From NCBI GenBank assembly GCA_035639875.1, contig DASQXE010000072.1:1-10220 (forward strand): DNA of 10,220 bases, given 5' to 3'. The translations under genes and the position numbers were made by a program. Position 1 is the stretch's first letter; each line of letters opens with the position of its first letter. Shown piece after piece: positions 1 to 4,754 of this stretch. This DNA comes from JAIBJP01 sp035639875 (GTDB lineage Bacteria; Actinomycetota; Thermoleophilia; Gaiellales; Gaiellaceae). The notes beneath the pieces are model-generated. The model searched no databases. It was not told the DNA's origin and saw only the letters and a program-made list of their open reading frames with translations.

Positions 1-92
1 TCGATGCCCGAGACGGCGTGGGCCATCGCCGCGCCCGGCAAGAGCAGGGCGGCGACGCTGGCCAATGCGAGGACGAGACCGGTCCGGCGCAT
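1..92 (-). CDS. N-terminus of a secreted or membrane protein (partial)
   Basis: Reading leftward from an ATG at 92-90, thirty codons are open to the window edge. They begin MRRTGLVLALAS, continue as a hydrophobic alanine/leucine stretch, and reach a likely signal-peptidase I site of the AMA|HA type around residue 24. This is a classic Sec signal peptide: two arginines, a hydrophobic core, then small residues at -3 and -1. The mature part visible is only about HAVSGI, so the family cannot be named. A histidine at the mature N-terminus occurs in some periplasmic copper proteins, but six residues are not evidence for that. The gene lies 22 bp downstream of the tRNA-Pro 3' end on the same strand, with no Shine-Dalgarno sequence and no clear terminator between, so it may be co-transcribed with the tRNA. 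An anti-sense frame across this region is open but runs through the tRNA and is not credible. Confidence 0.55.
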   Translation of the reverse strand, partial: MRRTGLVLALASVAALLLPGAAMAHAVSGI

Positions 93-114
93 CGCCGGAA
101 TGGTCTCAAAAGCA

Positions 115-188
115 TCGGGGTGCCCGGATTTGAACCGGGGACCTCGCCGACCCGAACGGCGCGCGCTACCAGGCTGCGCTACACCCCG
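115..188 (-). tRNA. tRNA-Pro (anticodon CGG)
   Basis: The reverse complement folds as a full cloverleaf. The acceptor stem is CGGGGTG with CACCCCG (seven pairs). The D arm is GCGC / AGCCTGGTA / GCGC. The anticodon stem is CGCCG / CGGCG around the loop TTCGGGT, which puts CGG at positions 34-36. The variable loop is five nucleotides and the T arm is CCCGG / TTCAAAT / CCGGG. The discriminator base is A. CCA is not encoded (the following bases are TGCT), so the 3' end must be added by tRNA nucleotidyltransferase. The length is 74 nt. It reads proline codon CCG, which should be common in such a GC-rich genome. The 5' end lies only 23 bp from the start codon of the divergent NIF3-family gene, so the two promoters must overlap. 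Confidence 0.97.
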
Positions 189-197
189 AACCCGCCA

Positions 198-204
198 TAG
201 GGTA
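198..204. promoter_or_regulatory. Candidate shared -10 box for tRNA-Pro and the NIF3 gene
   Basis: The heptamer TAGGGTA reads as a TAnnnT box in both directions: TAGGGT at 198-203 on the plus strand and TACCCT at 204-199 on the minus strand. On the plus strand it ends 8 nt before the NIF3 ATG at 212, which would give a leaderless transcript. On the minus strand it ends 10 nt before the tRNA 5' end at 188. No convincing -35 hexamer is visible either way. Inferred from sequence only. Confidence 0.35.
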
Positions 205-211
205 TCGGCAA

Positions 212-958
212 ATGCCTGCCTCTCGGGACGAAATCGTCGCGTTTGCGAACGAATTCCTCGACACCGGCGCCTACCCCGACTACGGACCGATGGGAATCCA
301 GGTCGTCGGCACGCCTGCGGTGGACAAGATCGCCTGCGGAGTGTCGGCCTCCCGCGAGCTTTTCGAGCGCTCGGCGAGCGCGGGCGCGCAGATGGTTCTC
401 GTCCATCACGGCCTGTTCTGGGAAAAGGACACGCGCGTGGTCGGCTCCGTTATGCGCGAACGCCTGAAGGCCTTGTTCGACTACGACCTCACGCTCGTCT
501 GCTACCACCTCGCGCTCGACGCCCATCCCGAGATCGGCAACAACGCACTCCTCGCCGAGGAGCTCGGCGTCAAGCGCGAGAAGCGCTTCACGGAGTGGGG
601 CTACGGCGGATTGCTCGAGTCCGCAACACCGATCGACCAGCTCGCGGCGCGAGTTCAAGAGCGACTCGGCCAGGTGCCGCTCGTCTTCTCGTACGGGCCG
701 GAGCTAATCGAGCGCGTGGCCGTACTAACGGGCGGGGCCGCCCGATACGTCGGCGAAGCGGCCGCCGAAGGGTACGACTGCTTCGTCACCGGGGAGGCCG
801 ACGAGCCGACGAAATACGCGGCCAAAGAGGCCGGTGTCCACTTCGTCGCCGGTGGGCACTACGCGACCGAGACGTTAGGCGTCCGCGCGCTCGCGGCGAA
901 GTTGGCCGAGAAGTTCGGCCTCGAGTGGGAGTTCGTCGACCTCCCCAATCCCGTCTAG
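212..958 (+). CDS. NIF3/DUF34 family dinuclear-metal-binding protein
   Basis: This 248-residue protein is a complete short-form NIF3-like protein (the E. coli YbgI type; family length about 250). The family forms toroidal hexamers binding two metal ions per subunit. A GTP cyclohydrolase I type 2 label is often applied, but the real activity is not settled. Visible metal-ligand motifs are VHHGLFW (His65, His66), the CYHLALDAHPEIGNN block (Asp103), and GGHYATETLGV near the C-terminus (His216, Glu220). This is the same spacing of H-H, D, H and E as in YbgI. The TGEADEPTKYAAKE segment before the last motif is also typical. There is no PII-like inserted domain as in the longer YqfO-type proteins. 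The ATG is favoured because the tRNA leaves no room upstream and a -10-like TAGGGT ends 8 nt before it; there is no clear Shine-Dalgarno sequence. The last 84 bp overlap the 3' end of the convergent hydrolase gene. Confidence 0.93.
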   Translation: MPASRDEIVAFANEFLDTGAYPDYGPMGIQVVGTPAVDKIACGVSASRELFERSASAGAQMVLVHHGLFWEKDTRVVGSVMRERLKALFDYDLTLVCYHLALDAHPEIGNNALLAEELGVKREKRFTEWGYGGLLESATPIDQLAARVQERLGQVPLVFSYGPELIERVAVLTGGAARYVGEAAAEGYDCFVTGEADEPTKYAAKEAGVHFVAGGHYATETLGVRALAAKLAEKFGLEWEFVDLPNPV

Positions 959-1792
959 GAACCTCTCCAGGATTGCGGCGCACTCGCGTGGTTGCTCTCC
1001 TATGAGGAGGTGGCCCGCGGCCGGGAGCGTGCGGATCGGCGCGCGCAAGCGGCGCGCGTACTCGAACCCATCCTCCAGGGGAACGAGCCGGTCGCGCGCG
1101 CCCCAGACGAGTAGCGCGGGGCACGCCACATGCTCGAGATCCGGCCGCGGGTCGTCGCGAAGGAGCGCGCGCCCGGCGGTGCCGACGTCCGTGTGCTGAG
1201 ACGGTCCTTCGAGAAAGCCCAGAACGCTTTCGGGTGAAAGGGCGGGCGGATCGACTGCGCCCCACAGGCCGAAGGGAAGCCAGCGCAGCCGCGGCCGCCT
1301 CGCAAAGGTCGAACGAAACCGCGTCATGATCTGCGCCGGCCGGAGCGCACCCGTGATCGCGAGCCAAATTTGCGCCCGGCGCCTCACGGAGACGATTCCG
1401 GCCGCCGAGACCAGGGCCAGAGCTGTGATGTCGACGGGGCGCGCGACCGCGAGGCGCAGCGCGATGACGCCCCCCATGGAATAGCCGAGCACGGGGGCGG
1501 GCAGCATCCCCTCGAGCTCCGCCACAGCGGCGATGTGGTCGGCGTACGTTGTCAGCCCCTCGGCTTCCGGCAACGGCTCCGAGCGCCCGTGGCCGGGCAG
1601 GTCGGGGATCAGCACGCGACGACGCCGGGCCAGGAGCGGCCCCAGCTCCGTGAAGTTCACGGCCGCGCCGCCGAGGCCGTGCACCACGATCAAGGGCGGT
1701 CCCTTGCCGCCGACGAAATAGCGCGTGCGCGCCCCGCGGACGTCTTCGACGCGTGACTCGAATCCTGCGCGGACGAGCGTTGCCTCCGACAC
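875..1792 (-). CDS. Alpha/beta-fold hydrolase
   Basis: This is an alpha/beta hydrolase of the lipase/esterase/haloperoxidase-like type. Counting from a GTG at 1792 it is 305 residues. It shows the oxyanion motif VVHGLGG (about residues 36-42), the DLPGHGRS strand-turn, the nucleophile elbow GYSMGG (Ser105), an acidic residue in VWGARDRLVP (Asp234) and the catalytic histidine in AAGHLL (His261). A cap domain lies between roughly residues 130 and 200. Substrate cannot be inferred. An upstream in-frame ATG at 1861 would give 328 residues. I prefer GTG 1792 because the ATG has no Shine-Dalgarno sequence, the extra 23 residues precede the conserved fold, and a -10-like TAGTTT (1805-1800) ends 7 nt before the GTG, as at other leaderless starts here. 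The last 28 codons overlap the NIF3 gene antisense, so the C-terminal tail is probably not conserved. Confidence 0.85.
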   Translation of the reverse strand: MSEATLVRAGFESRVEDVRGARTRYFVGGKGPPLIVVHGLGGAAVNFTELGPLLARRRRVLIPDLPGHGRSEPLPEAEGLTTYADHIAAVAELEGMLPAPVLGYSMGGVIALRLAVARPVDITALALVSAAGIVSVRRRAQIWLAITGALRPAQIMTRFRSTFARRPRLRWLPFGLWGAVDPPALSPESVLGFLEGPSQHTDVGTAGRALLRDDPRPDLEHVACPALLVWGARDRLVPLEDGFEYARRLRAPIRTLPAAGHLLIGEQPRECAAILERFLDGIGEVDELPLEAELLGQLRRERADA

Positions 1793-1799
1793 CCAAGAC

Positions 1800-1809
1800 A
1801 AACTATCCT
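1800..1809. promoter_or_regulatory. Candidate divergent promoter, hydrolase (-) and leader RNA (+)
   Basis: Two TAnnnT boxes overlap by two bases: TATCCT at 1804-1809 on the plus strand and TAGTTT at 1805-1800 on the minus strand. The minus box lies 7 nt before GTG 1792 of the hydrolase. The plus box lies 6 nt before an ATG at 1816 that opens a nine-codon frame (MDWEGARSL, stop). No clear -35 elements are seen. It resembles other divergent starts in this window; inferred only. Confidence 0.3.
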
Positions 1810-1877
1810 GTGACCATGGACTGGGAAGGAGCGCGGAGCCTTTGAGCCCCGTCGCCGACATGGAAGGACTCGTCTAG

Positions 1878-1909
1878 CCCGCCTCGGTGCGCCGAGAGCG
1901 GGTTTTTTT
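1878..1909 (+). terminator. Strong intrinsic terminator upstream of the 57-aa gene
   Basis: The stem is CCCGC-CTCGG (1878-1887) with CCGAG-A-GCGGG (1892-1902). The loop is TGCG, there is one bulged A, and seven T residues follow directly (1903-1909). The T-run is on the plus strand only, so it works in that direction. No plus-strand protein gene ends nearby: the closest is NIF3, which stops more than 900 bp upstream. The hairpin instead lies in the leader before the 57-residue gene, whose start codon is 26 bp downstream. It therefore looks like an attenuator or the end of a short RNA. Confidence 0.8.
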
Positions 1910-1934
1910 ACGCCCGAGAACGAAAGGAGACGCC

Positions 1935-2108
1935 GTGGCCAATCACCTGACGCCGGAAGAGCTGTCGAAGGAGCTCGGAATCGACCGGGAGGAAGTCATC
2001 CGCGTGTGCATCGAGGAGGCAATCCCGATCTATCAGGGCAAAATCGACAAGAGCCTCTTTCAGGCTCAGCTCGAAGCGTCAGGCCAGAGCCGCGCCTCCG
2101 CAGCATAA
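1935..2108 (+). CDS. 57-residue protein of unknown function, HTH-like
   Basis: GTG 1935 is chosen because a perfect AAGGAG (1924-1929) precedes it at ideal spacing. An in-frame ATG at 1887 lies inside the terminator hairpin and would add an unrelated arginine-rich stretch. The 57-residue product begins MANHLTPEELSKELGI and continues DREEVIRVCIEEAIPIYQG, then a KIDKSLF motif and a polar, alanine/serine-rich tail. The segment LSKELGIDREEVIRVCIEEAI has the helix-turn-helix look of a small DNA-binding domain (compare the wHTH starts of MerR or excisionase proteins), and IPIYQGKIDKSLF could be the wing. I do not recognise a named family and assign no function. No protein-coding neighbour is co-directional, so it is a single-gene unit behind an apparently attenuated leader. 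The real coding status is supported by the strong ribosome-binding site and the lysine/glutamate-rich composition, unlike anti-sense noise in this GC-rich DNA. Confidence 0.75.
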   Translation: MANHLTPEELSKELGIDREEVIRVCIEEAIPIYQGKIDKSLFQAQLEASGQSRASAA

Positions 2109-2117
2109 GAACTTGTA

Positions 2118-2148
2118 GGGCCCGGCCCAATGGGGGGGGCAAGCCCCC
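2118..2148. other. GC-rich stem-loops between convergent genes
   Basis: The 55-bp gap between the 57-residue gene and Ku holds a GGGGG/CAAG/CCCCC hairpin (2135-2148) preceded by a smaller GGGC/CCG/GCCC one (2118-2128). Neither is followed by a T-run on either strand, so these are not standard intrinsic terminators. They may still slow polymerase or protect 3' ends of the two convergent transcripts. Confidence 0.3.
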
Positions 2149-2163
2149 TCATCCACCCCCCGG

Positions 2164-3009
2164 TTAGCCGCGCGCGGCGGCGCGCTTGCGACCCGACGCA
2201 GCCTTCTTCTTCGCGGGCGCAGCCTTCTCCTTGCCCTTCTGGGCCTGCGCAACGCTCTGCTTGAGCGCTTCCATGAGATCGACGACGGGCGCCTCCGGAA
2301 GGGGCTCGGGCTTGGCGATCTCCTTGCCGGCCAGCTTCGCTTCCAACATGGCCCGGAGCTCGTTCCGGTACTCGTTCTCGTAGTCCTCCGGATCGAAGTC
2401 GCCGACCAGGCTCTCGACGAGCTGGCGCGCCATCGCGAGCTCGGGGTCTTTCACCTCCGTCTCGTCGACCGCTTCGTCGATCTCGGCGCGCGGGCGGATG
2501 TCCTCCGCGAAATAGAGCGTTTCGAGGGCAAGCGAATCGCCGAGCGGACGGATGAGACAGAGGTTCTCCTTCCCCCAGAGCACGAACTTCCCGACGGCCG
2601 CCATTTCCGCGTCCTGCATGGCCCGCAGTAGGAGCACGTACGGCCGCCGCTGCGCTTCCGGGTCGGCGGGCGCAAGGTAATAGGTGCGGTCGAAATAGAT
2701 CGGGTCGACCTGGTCGAGCGGAACGAACCGGATGATGTCCACGGACTGTGACCGCTGGAGGGCAACCGCCTCGAAGTCAGACTCCTCCACCATCACGAAC
2801 TGGTTCTTCGCAAACTCCCAGCCCTTGACGAGCTCGTCGGCTTCGACGTCGCGCTCGTGGAAGGGGCAGTAGCGTTTCTGCTTGATCGGCGTGCCGCACT
2901 CGCGGTGGAGGGGGCGGAAAGCGACGTCCTTGCGTTGCTGCGCGACAGCCAGCCCGATCGGGATGTTGACCAGGCCGAAGTTGATCGATCCGTTCCAGAT
3001 AGTTCGCAT
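2164..3009 (-). CDS. ku: Ku protein, non-homologous end joining
   Basis: Bacterial Ku is a homodimeric ring that threads onto double-strand DNA ends and recruits the ligase LigD. The 281-residue product begins MRTIWNGSINFGLVNIPIGL, the signature N-terminus of bacterial Ku, and has the usual core of about 250 residues (for example YCPFHERDVEADELVKGWEF and DPIYFDRTYYLAP). The last 30 residues are a lysine/alanine-rich basic tail (KGKEKAAPAKKKAASGRKR), the type of extension that in other bacterial Ku proteins modulates DNA binding. All expected parts are present. LigD is not in this window, so the NHEJ operon is split or LigD lies elsewhere. The ATG at 3009 is supported by the conserved start of the family. 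A -10-like TACCCT ends 13 nt upstream. The gene is divergent from the anti-sigma gene, with about 120 bp between. Confidence 0.97.
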   Translation of the reverse strand: MRTIWNGSINFGLVNIPIGLAVAQQRKDVAFRPLHRECGTPIKQKRYCPFHERDVEADELVKGWEFAKNQFVMVEESDFEAVALQRSQSVDIIRFVPLDQVDPIYFDRTYYLAPADPEAQRRPYVLLLRAMQDAEMAAVGKFVLWGKENLCLIRPLGDSLALETLYFAEDIRPRAEIDEAVDETEVKDPELAMARQLVESLVGDFDPEDYENEYRNELRAMLEAKLAGKEIAKPEPLPEAPVVDLMEALKQSVAQAQKGKEKAAPAKKKAASGRKRAAARG

Positions 3010-3022
3010 GGGCCGCCGTCAC

Positions 3023-3028
3023 AGGGTA
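3023..3028 (-). promoter_or_regulatory. Candidate -10 box of ku
   Basis: TACCCT on the minus strand (3028-3023) fits TAnnnT and sits 13 nt before the ku ATG, which predicts a 5' leader of only about five or six bases. No clear -35 or Shine-Dalgarno sequence is visible. Weak on its own; it gains support from similar boxes at other starts in the window. Confidence 0.3.
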
Positions 3029-3075
3029 GCTGAGAACCGCATAGTTTCTGGCTTTCAGCCCGAATCCCTTTGTCT

Positions 3076-3102
3076 GTTTCAAACGTTATACCTATTGGGT
3101 AC
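3076..3102 (+). promoter_or_regulatory. Sigma-B/sigma-F-like promoter of the anti-sigma gene
   Basis: GTTTCA (3076-3081), a 15-bp spacer and GGGTAC (3097-3102) match the general-stress promoter class: GTTT near -35 and GGGTA near -10, as described for Bacillus sigma-B and mycobacterial sigma-F. The predicted transcription start is around 3109, just before the AAGGAGG at 3116-3122. A stress-sigma promoter in front of an RsbW-type gene would form the negative feedback loop known for rsbW/usfX operons. The -35 lies in a small palindrome, GTTTCAAAC (3076-3084). Confidence 0.5.
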
Positions 3103-3130
3103 TCGCATAGGTACTAAGGAGGCGAGGGCG

Positions 3131-3550
3131 ATTACGGATCCGAGAGCGAATATCGATCTCCAGCTCGAGGATCGCTCCTCCGCAACGCGCGAACTGCGCG
3201 CAGCGGTCGACCGCGTCGCCAGGAACTGTCGGCTCACGGACGCGGATCGTTTCGCGCTCCAGGTGGCTGCGACCGAGGCCGTGACGAACGCGCTCAAGGC
3301 GGGCGATCCGCCGGTCGAGGTGACCATCGGCTGCGAGGGCCGGTCCGTCGACATCGAAGTGCAGAACTCGACCGTCTTCTCGTCCACGGGCCGCGGGTCG
3401 AAGCCAACCCGTGAGTTCGAGAGCGGCCGCGGGATTCCGATCATGATCGCGCTCGTCGACGAGATCGAGTTCGCGCAGACGCGAGCGGGCACGAGGGTCC
3501 GCATGCGAAAGAGGGTCCACCCCGAGGGCGAATCCTCTCATTACGACTAG
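3131..3550 (+). CDS. RsbW/SpoIIAB-like anti-sigma factor (GHKL ATPase), probable ATT start
   Basis: The product has the HATPase_c_2 fold of anti-sigma serine kinases, which bind a sigma factor and are released by phosphorylating an anti-anti-sigma partner. From 3131 it is 139 residues, the usual RsbW size. The N-box is ATEAVTNALKAG (Glu49, Asn53), the G2-like loop is SGRGIPIMIALVDEIEF (about 98-114), and the GTRVRMRKR end strand closes the fold. The G1 box reads IEVQNST instead of a V-x-D-x-G motif, so the adenine-contacting Asp is Asn and the Gly is Thr; kinase activity is in doubt. Start choice: a perfect AAGGAGG (3116-3122) is followed at 8 nt by ATT, with no ATG, GTG or TTG between. Upstream TTG 3095, ATG 3008 and ATG 2882 lie within or ahead of the promoter, or inside ku. 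Automatic annotation would probably use one of these. No sigma factor or anti-anti-sigma gene is adjacent. Its stop abuts that of the next gene. Confidence 0.85.
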   Translation: MTDPRANIDLQLEDRSSATRELRAAVDRVARNCRLTDADRFALQVAATEAVTNALKAGDPPVEVTIGCEGRSVDIEVQNSTVFSSTGRGSKPTREFESGRGIPIMIALVDEIEFAQTRAGTRVRMRKRVHPEGESSHYD

Positions 3551-4647
3551 CTAGAGGCGGCGGGCGCCGACGTAGGTTTCGGCGTACCAGCCCGTCAGCG
3601 TCGAGATCTTGACCACGTCGCCCGTGTGCGGCGCGTGGATGAACTGATTGCCGCCGATGTAGATCCCGACGTGCCCCAGTGAGTTGAAGAAGACGAGGTC
3701 GCCCGGCGCGAGAAATTCGCGTCCGACGGGACTCCCCATCGAGTACTGCATCGCAGCGTTGTGCGGGAGTGAGATCCCGACCTGCGCGAAGACGTACATC
3801 GTGAAGCCCGAGCAGTCGAATCCGCTCGGCGACGCGCCGCCCCAGACGTAGGGAACGCCCAGGTACTGCATGGCGACCCCGACCACACCGCCGACGTGCC
3901 CCGCGGGATTGCCGCCACCCGATGAGATGCTTCCGCCGAGCCGTGAGCGAGCCTGCACCTCGAGCGCGGCCTGCTGGGCGGCCTCCTGGCGCTTGAGCCT
4001 TTCGATCTCGCTCCTGATCGAGGCGAGTAGCTGCTTGCGCTCGGCCAGCTGCTGCTCGATCGAGGCCTTCTGGGCCGCCTGGGCCGCGACGACTCGTTCT
4101 TGCTCAGCACGCGCGCGCTCGAGCTCGCCTTCGCGCTTCTTGATTTCGGCGCGGAACGTTTCCGTCTCGTGGATGATTCGCGCGTCCTGATCCGAGATGC
4201 GATTGACCGTGTCCATGCGGTCGAGGAGGTCATCGAGGCTCGCGGCACCGAGCAGGACCTCCAGCGCCGATTGATCGCCCGACGTATAGAGCGTCACCAG
4301 GCGCTGCTGGAGAAAAGACTCGGCGCGGCGGAAGTTCGCGCGCGCGATTTCGAGGCGGCGCTCGTTGACCCTCTGCTCCGCCTTGATCGAGTCGAGCTTG
4401 ATCTGTGATGCGTTGTAGGCCTCTACGACCTGCTCGAGGTGCGCGTCGATCGACTGGATCTCGTCGAGGACCTGCTGCGCCTGTGCTTTTTTCGTCCCCA
4501 CAGGCGAGGGGCGTGCCGCGGCCGGAAAGAGGGAGACCGCAACGAGAATGAGCAGAGCTACGAGGAACGCCTGTCGCTTCGTCGCTCGGATCAGGACCCC
4601 CCGATCGGGACCATGGCAGGCGCGGACTGGGGACTCAGCGCCGTCAC
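3551..4647 (-). CDS. Secreted NlpC/P60 endopeptidase with coiled-coil domain; frame break near 5' end
   Basis: This is a peptidoglycan hydrolase, probably a D,L-endopeptidase cutting stem peptides. Numbered from GTG 4501 (316 residues), a long coiled coil (about 5-185) includes the block LYTSGDQSALEVLLGAASLD. A Gly/Ser linker follows, then an NlpC/P60 domain (about 200-316) with FDCSGF (Cys230), GHVGIYIGG (His277) and FIHAPHTG (His289), a complete Cys-His-His triad. The layout resembles PcsB/RipC proteins, which are controlled by FtsEX. GTG 4501 is not the true start: the same frame upstream encodes a signal peptide (RATKRQ, then AFLVALLILVAV and PAAA, about 4588-4517) but has no ATG, GTG or TTG back to at least 4663. 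A leaderless-looking GTG at 4647 starts the other frame, which reaches a TGA at 4593-4591 just after six G residues (4602-4597). One extra base, or a -1 slip, in that run joins the frames. The 3' end abuts the anti-sigma stop. Confidence 0.9.
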
Positions 4648-4655
4648 AAGCACGG

Positions 4656-4746
4656 CACCCTAACAGCGCTTCCTGACAACGCGCAAACCGCCCAACGCCT
4701 CTGACCGTGCGGCTTCGGCCCGAACGCGGGGCCGCCTGTTAGGGTG
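4656..4746. promoter_or_regulatory. Mirror-image extended -10 promoters of the two coiled-coil envelope genes
   Basis: An exact 11-bp inverted repeat flanks the divergent intergenic region: CACCCTAACAG (4656-4666) and CTGTTAGGGTG (4736-4746). Each arm contains an outward-facing extended -10 box (TGT-TAGGGT). The plus arm ends 9 nt before GTG 4755 of the 3D-domain gene. The minus arm ends 9 nt before GTG 4647 upstream of the NlpC/P60 gene. No -35 hexamers are evident. The 69 bp between the arms hold no gene. The repeat could be both promoters and the binding sites of one shared regulator. Confidence 0.5.
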
Positions 4747-4754
4747 TTCGGCCC

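Noticed and set aside
4..1005. Long plus-strand open frame reading through the tRNA and in another frame of the NIF3 gene
   Set aside because: Arginine- and proline-rich composition, crosses the tRNA antisense, and overlaps an intact NIF3-family gene; typical GC-rich shadow.
786..1796. Minus-strand frame overlapping the alpha/beta hydrolase
   Set aside because: The other minus frame carries the complete catalytic triad; this one is arginine-rich and motifless.
2132..2163. G-quadruplex at the G-run near the ku 3' end
   Set aside because: There is only one long G-run on the plus strand and separate C-runs; four close G-tracts on one strand are not present.
3067..3084. A second, minus-strand sigma-B-like promoter for ku (GTTTGA-N10-GGGATT)
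   Set aside because: Spacing is clearly shorter than the known 12-15 bp after the hexamer, and a better-placed -10 box lies near the ku start.
2882..3130. Upstream starts of the anti-sigma gene (ATG 2882, ATG 3008, TTG 3095)
   Set aside because: They overlap ku or lie within or before the probable promoter, have no ribosome-binding site, and add a non-conserved-looking segment.
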